A stretch of DNA of 64,000 nucleotides from Cupriavidus sp. MP-37 (GTDB lineage: Bacteria > Pseudomonadota > Gammaproteobacteria > Burkholderiales > Burkholderiaceae): positions 1,798,001 to 1,862,000 of the forward strand of contig NZ_CP085345.1 in the NCBI RefSeq assembly GCF_020618415.1. The letters are read 5' to 3'. Made by a program: the position numbers and the translations under genes. The notes under the pieces are model-generated. The model saw only the letters and a program-made list of their open reading frames with translations. It searched no databases and had not been told where the DNA came from. Each line of letters begins with the position of its first letter. Within the stretch, counting starts at the first letter, position 1. Below, piece after piece: positions 1-7,868 of the stretch.

Positions 1-126
1 GACGAACAGTCCCGTGCCGATGGAGCCGCCGATGGCGATCATGGTGAGATGGCGTGCGCGCAGGGTGCGGCGCAAGGTGGGCGCGGCTGCGCCGGCGGAG
101 GAAGGCTGGGAAGGTTGGCTCGACAT
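1..126 (-). CDS. Amino-acid permease, APC family (N-terminal 42 residues only)
   Basis: Only the beginning of this gene is in the window; it reads leftward off the edge from an ATG at 124-126. The 42 visible residues have a short Ser/Pro/Ala-rich cytoplasmic tail, then LRARHLTMIAIGGSIGTGLF. This is the start of the first membrane segment in amino-acid permeases of the LysP/AroP/GabP group, where the GGxIGxGLF stretch lines the substrate site. It would be an inner-membrane proton-coupled amino-acid importer. The substrate cannot be told from this fragment. It is divergent from the phospholipase D-like gene at 571. Confidence 0.8.
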   Translation of the reverse strand, partial: MSSQPSQPSSAGAAAPTLRRTLRARHLTMIAIGGSIGTGLFV

Positions 127-570
127 CGGGATCCGGTCTGGGCGCGCGCCGTGCGGTGCAAGGCAAACGGCCGCGAAGGCGCGCAACTATGCCGGCAGCG
201 CCGGGCGGCCGCAAGCTGCGCCAGGGCGCCAGCCGCATGGGCGGCGACATCTGCCGCAGGGCCTCCTCCCGGTGCTTACCGGCCGGTATATTGGGCGGCA
301 TCATAAGAGAAATCGCTGTGCAGGGAAAGCCGCTGCCCGCCCGCGTGGGCCGGGTGCGCTGTGCGAAGTGGCGCACTCGTCGCCAGGTGCCGGGCCGCCC
401 GCCGTAGCTGTTGCGGTGTAGGACAAACTCCCGGCGCGGACAGGAATGGCACCGCTGCCGATGCCGGCGCGCGCGGTATATCTTGCGAAGTAGCAGGCGC
501 TGCACGCCGGCCGGTGTGAGGAACCGGCCCATCCCCGTTCCTTCATTCACTGGTGCAGGGAGACTGACGG
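127..570. other. Divergent intergenic region with a 12-bp palindrome
   Basis: About 440 bases separate the leftward permease from the rightward phospholipase D-like gene, and I see no convincing gene here. A perfect 12-base palindrome, TACCGGCCGGTA, lies at 277-288 and could be an operator for either gene, although short GC-rich palindromes also arise by chance. A purine-rich ribosome-binding site (GGGAGACTGACGG) sits directly before the ATG at 571. Confidence 0.4.
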
Positions 571-2247
571 ATGTTCCAGACGCACAGCGATGTTCCGTTC
601 GACGCCCGGCGGCCGATGACCGCGGGGTGCGCCGGCGCAGGCTGGTGCCGGCGCGCGGGCCGGCTGGCCGCGATCGCGCTGGCCGGTGTGCTCGGCACCG
701 CGGTGCTGGGCGGCTGCGCCAGCCTGCCGGCGCAGGCGGAGCGCACCCCCTCGAGCGCGCCGGCGAATACCGGCGACACGCCGCTGGGCAAGGTGCTGGC
801 GCCGCGCCTGGCCAAGCGTCCGGGCGAGTCGCTGTTCTACCCGCTCCAGTCCGGGCCCGACGCGCTGGCGGCGCGGCTGGCGATGGCGCGCGCGGCGCAG
901 CGCAGCCTGGACCTGCAGACCTATATCTTCGAGCCGACCGGCACCGGCGCCGCCGTGCTGGGCGACATCCTGGACGCGGCCGACCGCGGCGTGCGCGTGC
1001 GCATGCTGCTCGATGACCTGCATACCGGCGGCCTCGACAAGGTCCTGTCGGCGATCGACTCGCATCCCAATATCGAGGTGCGCCTGTTCAACCCGTTCGC
1101 CAACCGCAGCGTGCGCTGGCTGGAAATGCTGACGAGCTTCAAGCGCCTGGACCGGCGCATGCACAACAAGTCGATGACGGTGGACAACCAGATCACGCTG
1201 CTGGGCGGGCGCAATGTCGGCGACGCGTACTTCTCGGCGCGCACCGACATGGACTTCAGCGACCTCGACGTGCTGGTGGCCGGGCCGGCGGTGCCGCAAG
1301 TTTCCGCGGTGTTCGACGAGTACTGGAACGACACGTCATCCTATCCCGTGGTGGCGCTGATCCCCGCAGGCAAGGAAGCGCCGGTGGAGATGCGCAGCCT
1401 GCGCAAGCGGCTGGAGGCGCGCGGCGACCAGGCCGTGGCCAGCCCCTACGTGCAGGAGCTGCTGGATTCGGGCCTGGCCAGGGGGATAGAGAGCGGCCAT
1501 ATGCCCGGCTACTACGGCAAGGCCGTGGTGGTGTCCGACAAGGCGGCCAAGATCACCCACCAGACCCACGACGACCCCGGGCACGCCACCGCCCGGCTGG
1601 AGAAGATGATCAGCGGCGCGCAGAAGGAGGTGCTGCTGATCTCGCCCTACTTCGTGCCGGACGACGACGGCGAAGCCTGGCTGATCGCGCTGGCGCGGCG
1701 CGGCATCCGCGTGCGCATCCTGACCAACTCGTTTGCCGCCACCGACGTCAGTCCGGTGCACGCGGGCTACGCGCCGCACCGCCAGGCGCTGGTGGCCGCC
1801 GGCATCGAGCTGTACGAGCTCAAGCCCAGCGCCTATGCCGAGCTGGCCAACCGCGGCAAGGCCGCGCGCGGTTCGCGCTCGCGCGCCTGGCTGTCGTCCA
1901 GCCGCGCCAGCCTGCACGCCAAGAACTACATCGTCGACCGGCGCCTGGTGTTTATCGGCTCGCTCAACATGGACCCGCGCTCGGCCAAGCTGAACACCGA
2001 GATGGGCGTGGTGCTCGACAGCCCGGCACTGGCCGAACGCATGACCCGGTCCACCGAGGACGGCCTGCTCGACATGGCCTACTGCGTCGGGCTGCAGACC
2101 GATGGCGACGGCGGCAACCCGCGCCTGACCTGGACCACGCGCGAGAAGGGACAGCTGGTGGTGTACGACCGCGAGCCCGGCATGGGCCCGCTGCAACATC
2201 TGGGGATCGGCGTGTTGCGTGTGCTCCCGATCAAGGAAGAGCTCTGA
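571..2247 (+). CDS. Phospholipase D-like lipoprotein, cardiolipin synthase C (YmdC) type
   Basis: The 558-residue protein carries two HKD motifs: HNKSMTVD at about residue 198 and HAKNYIVD at about residue 449. Each is followed by a GGRN or GSLN stretch, as in phospholipase D superfamily phosphatidyltransferases. Spacing and overall length fit the YmdC/ClsC group, which makes cardiolipin from phosphatidylglycerol and phosphatidylethanolamine. The N-terminus has a hydrophobic stretch ending in LGGC at about residue 50, so it is probably a lipoprotein, with a long pre-signal tail. An internal start may therefore be the real one. Catalytic residues are intact. Substrate choice is inferred from family resemblance. 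Confidence 0.85.
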   Translation: MFQTHSDVPFDARRPMTAGCAGAGWCRRAGRLAAIALAGVLGTAVLGGCASLPAQAERTPSSAPANTGDTPLGKVLAPRLAKRPGESLFYPLQSGPDALAARLAMARAAQRSLDLQTYIFEPTGTGAAVLGDILDAADRGVRVRMLLDDLHTGGLDKVLSAIDSHPNIEVRLFNPFANRSVRWLEMLTSFKRLDRRMHNKSMTVDNQITLLGGRNVGDAYFSARTDMDFSDLDVLVAGPAVPQVSAVFDEYWNDTSSYPVVALIPAGKEAPVEMRSLRKRLEARGDQAVASPYVQELLDSGLARGIESGHMPGYYGKAVVVSDKAAKITHQTHDDPGHATARLEKMISGAQKEVLLISPYFVPDDDGEAWLIALARRGIRVRILTNSFAATDVSPVHAGYAPHRQALVAAGIELYELKPSAYAELANRGKAARGSRSRAWLSSSRASLHAKNYIVDRRLVFIGSLNMDPRSAKLNTEMGVVLDSPALAERMTRSTEDGLLDMAYCVGLQTDGDGGNPRLTWTTREKGQLVVYDREPGMGPLQHLGIGVLRVLPIKEEL

Positions 2248-2334
2248 CGCGGGCCCGCGCGCGGCGGGCGGCTTTCCTGAACCGCTGTTTGGGGGTATTT
2301 TCTCCGGCACCGTAGCTGCCCCGAGAGGACTCCC

Positions 2335-3420
2335 ATGAAAGCTGCAGTGCTGCATCAACCCAAGACGCCGCTGGTGATCGAAGACGTGGCCATCGGCAAG
2401 CCCGGACCGCGCGAAGTGCTGGTGCGCACCGCTGCGGTCGGCGTGTGCCATTCGGACCTGCACTTCGTCGACGGCGCCTACCCGCACCCGGTCCCGACCA
2501 TCCCGGGCCACGAGGCCGCCGGCGTGGTCGAGCAGGTCGGCTCTGAAGTCCGCACGGTCAAGCCCGGCGACCACGTCATCACCTGCCTGTCGGCCTACTG
2601 CGGCCATTGCGAGCACTGCCTGACCGGCCACCTGTCGCTGTGCACCGAGCCCGATACCCGCCGCCGCGAAGACCAGGAGCCGCGTCTGCAGGCCCCGCAG
2701 GGCAAGACCCTGCACCAGTTCCTGAACCTGTCGGCCTTCGCCGAGCAGATGCTGATCCATGAGCACGCGCTGGTGGCGATCCGGCGCGACATGCCGCTGG
2801 ACCGCGCCGCGCTGATCGGGTGCGCGGTGACCACCGGCATGGGCGCCGTGATCCATACCGCCAGGGTGCAGCCGGGCGAGACCGTCGCCGTGATCGGCTG
2901 CGGCGGCATCGGGCTGGCCACGGTCAACAGCGCCGCCATTGCCGGCGCCGGCCGCATCATCGCCATCGACCGTGTGCCCGCCAAGCTGGAGCTGGCCCGC
3001 AAGTTCGGCGCCACCGACGTGATCGATGCCAGCGACGGCAATGTACCGGACGCGGTGCGCACGCTTACCGGCGGTGGCGTGCACCATGCCTTCGAGGCCA
3101 TCGGCCTGAAGGAAACCACCGAGCAGGCCTTTGCCATGCTGCGCCGCGGCGGCACCGCCACGGTCATCGGCATGATCGCGCCGGGCGTCAAGATCGAGCT
3201 GAAGGGCAGCGACTTCCTGGGTGAGAAGCGCATCCAGGGCTCGCTGATGGGCTCCAACCGCTTCCCGGTCGACATGCCGCGCATGGTGGATTTCTACATG
3301 GCCGGGCGCCTGCACCTGGACGAGCTGATCGCGCAGCGGCTGCCGCTGGCGCGCATCAACGACGCCTTCGACGAACTGCGCCGCGGCGAGCTGGCGCGCT
3401 CGGTGATTTTGTTCGAATAG
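2335..3420 (+). CDS. Zinc-dependent alcohol dehydrogenase (MDR family)
   Basis: This 361-residue cytoplasmic medium-chain dehydrogenase oxidises an alcohol using NAD(P). Visible features are the catalytic zinc ligands Cys38 and His59-Glu60 (PGHEAAG) and the structural zinc lobe Cys89-x2-Cys92-x2-Cys95-x7-Cys103. There is also a Rossmann motif GCGGIGLATV near residues 187-196. A longer loop with an RRREDQEPR stretch follows the structural zinc site, as in class III-like and aryl-alcohol dehydrogenases. The substrate is unknown. A GAGAGG ribosome-binding site precedes the ATG. It stands alone, 87 bases after the phospholipase gene. Confidence 0.9.
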   Translation: MKAAVLHQPKTPLVIEDVAIGKPGPREVLVRTAAVGVCHSDLHFVDGAYPHPVPTIPGHEAAGVVEQVGSEVRTVKPGDHVITCLSAYCGHCEHCLTGHLSLCTEPDTRRREDQEPRLQAPQGKTLHQFLNLSAFAEQMLIHEHALVAIRRDMPLDRAALIGCAVTTGMGAVIHTARVQPGETVAVIGCGGIGLATVNSAAIAGAGRIIAIDRVPAKLELARKFGATDVIDASDGNVPDAVRTLTGGGVHHAFEAIGLKETTEQAFAMLRRGGTATVIGMIAPGVKIELKGSDFLGEKRIQGSLMGSNRFPVDMPRMVDFYMAGRLHLDELIAQRLPLARINDAFDELRRGELARSVILFE

Positions 3421-3472
3421 GCGCGCAACCGGGCTCGGCGTCTTGCCGGCAGGCGGGGCGCCGGGCCCGCGG

Positions 3473-3979
3473 TCAATAAGGCTGATCCGCCGGCCGCACC
3501 TCGAAGCGCAGGATCTCGGCCAGGTCCAGCATCTCTTCATCATCTTCGCTGCGCGTCATCCAGCCGCCGTAGGCGTCACCGCCGGTATCCCAGTTCCACA
3601 GCGTATAGCCGGCCACGCGCAGCTGGTTATGCGCCAGCTCCATCAGCTCCGGCACGCTGGTGCTCTCCAGGAAGACCTCGTCCTCGGGGTCGTCGGTGCC
3701 CCAGTCGAGCTCCAGGTCCATCCGCTCGCACAGCTGGTTCAGGCAGCCGATAAAGGACTGCGCATCCTTCCAGTCGACAAAGAACCCGGACTGCCAGTCG
3801 ATGACCTCGCGGATCACCCACAGCAGTTCCGGCCCTTCGGTGTCGTCGTCCTCGGCCTCGAGCAGGGCATCCTCGAACATCGCCAGCTGCGCCGAGGTCT
3901 GGGCGCTGTCGCCAAGGTTAATCAGGGCGAAGAAACGCGCGATCGCGTCCTGCGTGTCGTCGTCCAGCGGTGTGACCAT
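3473..3979 (-). CDS. Hypothetical acidic protein, DUF6630-like
   Basis: This 168-residue soluble protein is very rich in Asp and Glu, with no signal peptide or membrane segment. It contains the blocks LLWVIREVIDWQSGFFVDWKD and AGYTLWNWDTGGDAYGGWMT-like text, which I associate from memory with the uncharacterised DUF6630 family. No catalytic motif or partner is evident. The ATG at 3977-3979 follows an AGGAGAAAAAG ribosome-binding site on the minus strand. It lies 25 bases downstream of the ArsR-type regulator, so the two could be co-transcribed. Confidence 0.7.
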   Translation of the reverse strand: MVTPLDDDTQDAIARFFALINLGDSAQTSAQLAMFEDALLEAEDDDTEGPELLWVIREVIDWQSGFFVDWKDAQSFIGCLNQLCERMDLELDWGTDDPEDEVFLESTSVPELMELAHNQLRVAGYTLWNWDTGGDAYGGWMTRSEDDEEMLDLAEILRFEVRPADQPY

Positions 3980-4004
3980 CTTTTTCTCCTGTTGCCGCGG
4001 CGCG

Positions 4005-4694
4005 CTAGGCCGCGATGCGGATGATCTCGCGTTGGCCCGCCGGTGTCACGCGCAGCGCGCGCGAGGTGCGCGTCGGCTCGACCCAGCCGCGCGCCAGCAG
4101 GCTGCCCAGCAGCGCCGCGCCCAGCGCGCCGCCCAGGTGCGGCCTGCGCTCGCTCCAGTCCGGGCAGGTGCAGGCAAACTGCCGCCGCTTGCGGCGCGCC
4201 GCGTCCACGTCCACGCCCAGCCCCGCCAGCGCTTGCGCGCCGTCGCCGCTGAGTTCGACCCGCTGCCCGTCCTGCATCAGCCAGCCCGACTGCGTCATGC
4301 GCTCGAACAGCCCCACTGCCAGCTCCCCCGCCAGATGGTCATAGCAGGTACGCGCCTGGCGCAGCGCCGGCGGCGCCGTGCGCGACACCGGCACCGCCCG
4401 CAGCCGCGGCGGCTGGCTCGCCAGCGACGCTGACGCCAGCGCCTCGATCGCCACGCCGATCTCCGGCGCCGCCAGCCGGTAATAGCGGTTGCGCCCGCGC
4501 GTCTCCGCCACCAGCAGGCCGCCTTCAGTCAGGCGCGCCAGGTGCCCGCTGGTGGAAGACGCCGACAGGCCGGCGATCAACGCCAGCTCGCCCGCCGGCC
4601 GTGCGCTGCCGTCCATCAGCGCCCACAGCATGGCGGCGCGGCCGGGATCGGCGAGCAGGCTGGCGAGGTGGCTGATGCCGGGGGTGTAATCCAT
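4005..4694 (-). CDS. ArsR/SmtB-family winged-helix transcriptional regulator
   Basis: The 229-residue protein begins with a winged-helix DNA-binding domain (about residues 8-80) of ArsR type: PGRAAMLWALMDG, LALIAGLSASSTSGHLARL as recognition helix, then the wing GRNRYYRLA. The remaining ~140 residues form a C-terminal domain with CYDHLAGELAVGL and CTCPDWSERRPHLGG. Long ArsR relatives in Burkholderiales share this arrangement. The Cys residues around 'CTCPDW' could bind a metal or sense redox state, but no classical ArsR/SmtB metal box is visible. The target genes are unknown; the gene itself and the downstream DUF6630-like gene are natural candidates. Confidence 0.85.
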   Translation of the reverse strand: MDYTPGISHLASLLADPGRAAMLWALMDGSARPAGELALIAGLSASSTSGHLARLTEGGLLVAETRGRNRYYRLAAPEIGVAIEALASASLASQPPRLRAVPVSRTAPPALRQARTCYDHLAGELAVGLFERMTQSGWLMQDGQRVELSGDGAQALAGLGVDVDAARRKRRQFACTCPDWSERRPHLGGALGAALLGSLLARGWVEPTRTSRALRVTPAGQREIIRIAA

Positions 4695-4815
4695 GGTTCA
4701 GGTCCGGGTGAAGGGTGTCTGCGCAGTATAGGCGAGCGGAAAAGGTCTGAAGGTCAAGGCACGCAAGTTCCCGCGAAGCGACCTACGCGCGGCAATATCG
4801 TGGCCCCAGATCCGG

Positions 4816-5085
4816 TCAATGCTGATGCGGTACGGTCATCGATGTCGGCGGCGATCCCGTGGCCTTCAGGTCAGGGACGGTGACGGTGACGACCTCAGTG
4901 GCGAGGATCTTGTGGCCAGGATCCGCCAGTTCCAGGCGCAGCTTGTGCGGCCCCGGCGTAAGCCCGACCACGATGATCGGATCCTGGCTTGTATGGGCCC
5001 AGGTGCCATGGGCATCGTCAACCGTCACGTGCAGGTGCCCGATACGCGGCGAGATGTCGACGGCCGCTTGCCGAACACTGGGCAT
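4816..5085 (-). CDS. Short DUF6130-like protein, probably N-terminally truncated
   Basis: The 89 residues include VDISPRIGHLHVTVDD and IIVVGLTPGPHKLRLELAD, the core I remember from the DUF6130 family of exported proteins. Family members usually have a signal peptide and about 60 more N-terminal residues. Here the frame opens at ATG 5083-5085, with AAGGAAAACGCC before it as a fair ribosome-binding site. A neighbouring frame just upstream reads PVFGK, the tetrapeptide I expect immediately before this core. An old frameshift may therefore have split the gene. The protein ends in HQH. Function is unknown. Confidence 0.55.
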   Translation of the reverse strand: MPSVRQAAVDISPRIGHLHVTVDDAHGTWAHTSQDPIIVVGLTPGPHKLRLELADPGHKILATEVVTVTVPDLKATGSPPTSMTVPHQH

Positions 5086-5449
5086 GGCGTTTTCCTTTCA
5101 TGCAGATGGGTCGCCGCCACGTGCACGGCCTGGACCGGTGTGACGAGCAGCTTCAGGACAGGCCTCGTATAGGAACACACCTCAGCGGCGGGCAGTCGGG
5201 ATCTTTGTATGACAACGTAGCGGCGCAACCGGCCGATACAGACGAATACATTAAACGCCGGCGTTGGCTATAACCGGGATACATCTGCATCGTTCAATGC
5301 TGTTCATGCAACGCATATCCGCCGCGATGGCTGGATGGCTTGCAGGCCCTCAAGCAAAGGGCAGATGACATGCGGGTCGAGCAGGTCTCGACCGCGCCAG
5401 ACCCATGTCATTTGCAAATATCCCGATCCGAACAGAAGGACACTCCAAC
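5086..5449. other. Intergenic region before the cupin gene
   Basis: About 360 bases lie between the leftward DUF6130-like gene and the rightward cupin gene. The left end may contain remnants of the DUF6130-like N-terminus in another frame. Base composition from about 5200 to 5450 is more AT-rich than the surroundings, with TTAAACGCCGGCGTTGGCTATAA around 5252-5275 as a possible promoter zone. I cannot assign a confident -35/-10 pair. Confidence 0.35.
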
Positions 5450-5851
5450 ATGCATTTCGCCAAGTTTGCAACAGCCGCCATGACCGTCGTCTGCCTTGCT
5501 GCAACCCTCCACAGCGCTCAGGCACAAACACCGGCAATCCATCGGACCGACCTGGTCAGCCATGAGCTGAGCGTCGCGGGCAAGGAAGGCATTCAGGTGC
5601 GGGTGGACTTTGAGCCCGGGGCATTTGCGCCAAGGCATGCGCACCCGGGTGAGGAAATCGCTTACGTACTGCAGGGCACCCTTGAGTATCAACTTGGCGA
5701 GCAGCCGCCGGTGAGGCTGAAGGCAGGTGAATCGCTATTCATTCCGGCAGGTACGCCGCACTCGGCCCGCAACGTTGGTAGCGGGCAGGCGTCGGAGCTG
5801 GCAACCTATATCGTCACGAAAGGCGCGAAGCTGGTCGTGCCGGCGCAATAA
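5450..5851 (+). CDS. Exported cupin-domain protein
   Basis: The 133-residue protein starts with a Sec signal peptide (MHFAKFATAAMTVVCLAATL, cleavage after HSAQA near residue 25). A single cupin barrel follows. Cupin motif 1 appears as RHAHPGEEIAYVLQG, with His, His and Glu metal ligands, and motif 2 as PAGTPHSARN, with the last His ligand. It is therefore a small periplasmic metal-binding cupin. The reaction is unknown; relatives act as quercetinase-like or sensor proteins. I chose the ATG at 5450 over the upstream in-frame ATG at 5405. The later start has an AGAAGGACA ribosome-binding site and begins the signal peptide directly. Confidence 0.8.
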   Translation: MHFAKFATAAMTVVCLAATLHSAQAQTPAIHRTDLVSHELSVAGKEGIQVRVDFEPGAFAPRHAHPGEEIAYVLQGTLEYQLGEQPPVRLKAGESLFIPAGTPHSARNVGSGQASELATYIVTKGAKLVVPAQ

Positions 5852-6045
5852 GCTAACGGCCGCAGGCTGCACGGACTGAAGCGCCGGACTGCGCAGCAGG
5901 ACCGGCGTTGAGGCGCGGAGCGGTGCAATCATGGGTGGAAGCGCTTATAGCCCCGCCCAAGCAATCCGAACCAGCTCCCGCCCTTCTCAGTCAATGAGTA
6001 CGAAAGGTCACGGCACGTTCCGCGGCGGTGTCCAACGCGATCCCT

Positions 6046-6076
6046 CTTGAAATTTCGCGGCGCCGTTACTATTTTA
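6046..6076 (+). promoter_or_regulatory. Candidate sigma-32 (heat-shock) promoter of hsp20
   Basis: CTTGAAA at 6046-6052 is a complete match to the sigma-32 -35 consensus. About 14-15 bases later comes TACTATTTTA (6067-6076), a partial match to the CCCATnT-type -10. The position, ahead of two small heat-shock genes, supports the call. The -10 is weak. Confidence 0.5.
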
Positions 6077-6126
6077 TTTTTCGCTCAGGCAGTCGCGACG
6101 TCGCGCGCTGCGTGTTTCTGTTTGTT

Positions 6127-6200
6127 TGCCAGCAGCTTGGCAGGCGAATGGGAGCGCGTTGCCCCTTCGCCTCCTTGCTGCATCGAAGGAGGATACGACC
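6127..6200 (+). promoter_or_regulatory. Candidate ROSE-like RNA thermometer in the hsp20 leader
   Basis: Three successive hairpins can form. The first is TGCCA/TGGCA (6127-6131 with 6138-6142). The second is GGCGAA/TTCGCC (6143-6148 with 6166-6171), extended by GGG/CCC. The last is CCTCCTT (6170-6176) paired without mismatch to AAGGAGG (6186-6192), which buries the whole Shine-Dalgarno sequence 8 bases before the ATG. The anti-SD side continues as TTGCT, the signature seen in ROSE thermometers, and a G faces a G at the top of the stem. The second and last hairpins share bases 6170-6171 and so partly compete. Small heat-shock genes are the classic ROSE targets. Confidence 0.55.
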
Positions 6201-6641
6201 ATGAGTGATCTATTCTTCGGAACCGACCTGTTCAACGAGCTCGACCGCATGCAGAGGCAGATGGCGGGCTTGTTCGGCGGATTCCCATCCAGCATTCGCT
6301 CCGGCCGTTTCGGAGCCTTTCCACCCATCAATATCGGTGCCACGGACGACTCGTTCGAGGTGGTGGCGTTCGCACCCGGGATCAGGCAAGACAAGCTCGA
6401 GGTGTCGATCGATAAGGGCTTGCTGACCATCAGCGGCGAGCGCGAACCGACACATGCGGTCGACGATCCGGAATTGCGCCTGTACAAGCAGGAGCGATTC
6501 ACCGGCAGCTTCCGGCGCGTGGTCGAGCTGCCGCAGGGCGCCGACCCTGGAAAAGTCCAGGCGCGCTATGCCAACGGCTGCCTGTCTGTCACTGTTGGCA
6601 AGCAGGAAGCCTCGAAGCCCCGGGCGATCACGGTCCAGTAA
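6201..6641 (+). CDS. Small heat-shock protein, Hsp20/alpha-crystallin family
   Basis: This 146-residue chaperone has the alpha-crystallin domain: NIGATDDSFEVVAFAPGIRQDKLEVSIDKGLLTISGER is the beta-2 to beta-5 region (about residues 44-82). A FTGSFRRVVELP segment follows, then the closing ANGCLSVTVGKQE. The family binds unfolding proteins as cytoplasmic oligomers without ATP. Compared with IbpA it lacks a clear C-terminal IxI/V anchor; the tail ends ...SKPRAITVQ, where ITV may serve. I preferred ATG 6201 to an in-frame ATG at 6126 because it has a perfect GGAGG site and matches family length. It forms an operon with the next gene, 15 bases away. Confidence 0.92.
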   Translation: MSDLFFGTDLFNELDRMQRQMAGLFGGFPSSIRSGRFGAFPPINIGATDDSFEVVAFAPGIRQDKLEVSIDKGLLTISGEREPTHAVDDPELRLYKQERFTGSFRRVVELPQGADPGKVQARYANGCLSVTVGKQEASKPRAITVQ

Positions 6642-6656
6642 CGCGAGGAGCCAGCC

Positions 6657-7064
6657 ATGAACGATACGACGCAAGTGGTTGAACGCAGCCAGAGCGCGGT
6701 GACGAAAGACCAGGAGGAAAAGTCGCTGCCGGCCATGACGTTGCTGCCCGCGGTCGACATCGTCGAGGACAGCAACGGTGTCACCCTCTGGGCAGACCTT
6801 CCGGGCGTGACCAAGGACAAGCTCGAGGTGAATGTCCATGACGGCAACCTCCATATCGAGGCCGAGGCGGTGGTGCCGACTCCTAAAGGCCTGCGCGTGC
6901 AACACGCAGAAATCCGGGAACCTCACTTCGCCCGCGCGTTCTCGTTAAGTGCCGATCTTGATACGTCGAGAATCGAGGCGAACCTGCACGACGGCGTACT
7001 CAAATTAACGATCCCGCGGCGCGAGGAAGCGCGCCCGCGCCGCATCGAAGTCACCGTGGCGTGA
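6657..7064 (+). CDS. Second small heat-shock protein, Hsp20 family
   Basis: The 135-residue protein starts with a charged, Gln/Glu-rich tail of about 30 residues. An alpha-crystallin domain follows: LLPAVDIVEDSNGVTLWADLPGVTKDKLEVNVHDGNLHIEAE, then HFARAFSLSADLDTSRIEANLHDGVLKLTIPRREEARPRRI. The LKLTIPR strand plus the RRIEV tail (IxV-type anchor) support oligomer assembly. It follows the first hsp20 by 15 bases with a CGAGGAG ribosome-binding site, so the pair is an operon. Paired divergent Hsp20 proteins often form mixed oligomers, which is inference here. Confidence 0.92.
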   Translation: MNDTTQVVERSQSAVTKDQEEKSLPAMTLLPAVDIVEDSNGVTLWADLPGVTKDKLEVNVHDGNLHIEAEAVVPTPKGLRVQHAEIREPHFARAFSLSADLDTSRIEANLHDGVLKLTIPRREEARPRRIEVTVA

Positions 7065-7188
7065 GTGTCCGCTGGCACGTCGGCAGCGCCAACCTGCGCG
7101 CTGCCGACGGCTGCTGCCGCCTGGAGCGCGCGTATGGGGCATTGATGCGCAGCATCCGATGGGTATCTGTTGGCAAAGGGAGACTTCG

Positions 7189-7573
7189 ATGGAGTTTGAT
7201 TCCGAATGGATAACGCTGGGCAAGCATCGGCTGCGGCTGAGATGCGCGCGCGGGTTCCCAACGGAGAGGACGCGGTGTGTGGCGGAACTCGCCAGGATTG
7301 CCATCGAGAGCAATCTGAGCGCAGCGGCACGGCTGGTCGAGGTAAGCAGTGAAGGCGAAAGGGCCTACACGGTCAGCGTCGGCACGACGTTTGCCAAAGA
7401 CCGTGAAGCAGCCCCGCATTCTGGAGCTGGCGTTGTCCACGATGCTTGGGTTGAAGTTGGGCCAAGTCGCCATGGAAATCGTGGTAGTCAGCCAGGCAGA
7501 CGTTGACAAGCACTTTGGCGTCTACGAACGAATGCTCGCGGAAAAGCTGGGCATCGTGCCCTGCATACAGTGA
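7189..7573 (+). pseudogene. Small conserved-looking gene split by a frameshift
   Basis: A frame begins at ATG 7189 with a GGGAG ribosome-binding site and encodes MEFDSEWITLGKHRLRLRCA..., coding-like through about YTVSVGTTFAKD (near 7400). It then degrades. From about 7405 the +1 frame takes over with RILELALSTMLGLKLGQVA and continues as regular alpha-helical-looking protein to TGA 7571-7573. Joined, they would make about 128 residues. I do not recognise the family. The break is either a genuine inactivating frameshift, a sequencing error or programmed frameshifting; the first two are likelier. It follows the hsp20 pair by 124 bases. Confidence 0.5.
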
Positions 7574-7868
7574 CAGCCGGGGCCATTGGCGAGTGCGCCC
7601 CCACTGCGTCATGGCCGATTTCAGCCGGCCGGCGTGCATCGAGGTTCTGGCAGCTGCCGGCCACCGCCATTTTCCGCCGCCGAGATAAGGGCTTGCGCCA
7701 ACGCATCCGCAATCCGCCGCCCGCTTACGCCCTGCACCAATTCCATACAGTGGAATTGTGGGGCTGTGCAGCGGCCCGCCAGAGCCTAAGCTCCCTGTAA
7801 CAAAGAAACGCGCCCGGTGCATGCAGACTGCTGGCCGCGGCGTTCCGACTTGTTCCAGGAGACACAGC

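Larger units (their letters stand above)
5852..6200. other. Upstream region of the hsp20 operon
   Basis: This 350-base region has no gene. Its right half carries the regulatory elements listed separately: a sigma-32-like promoter near 6046-6074 and a leader of about 115 bases. The leader can fold into three successive hairpins, the last of which covers the ribosome-binding site. The AT-rich stretch TACTATTTTATTTTTCG at 6067-6083 stands out in this GC-rich genome. Confidence 0.5.

Noticed and set aside
1336..3543. A 735-residue open frame antisense to the PLD and alcohol dehydrogenase genes
   Set aside because: Same shadow pattern; the sense strand carries two complete enzymes with catalytic motifs.
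7758..7868. An N-terminal extension of the Bug protein
   Set aside because: The in-frame upstream residues are cysteine/arginine-rich and would destroy the signal peptide that starts at 7869.
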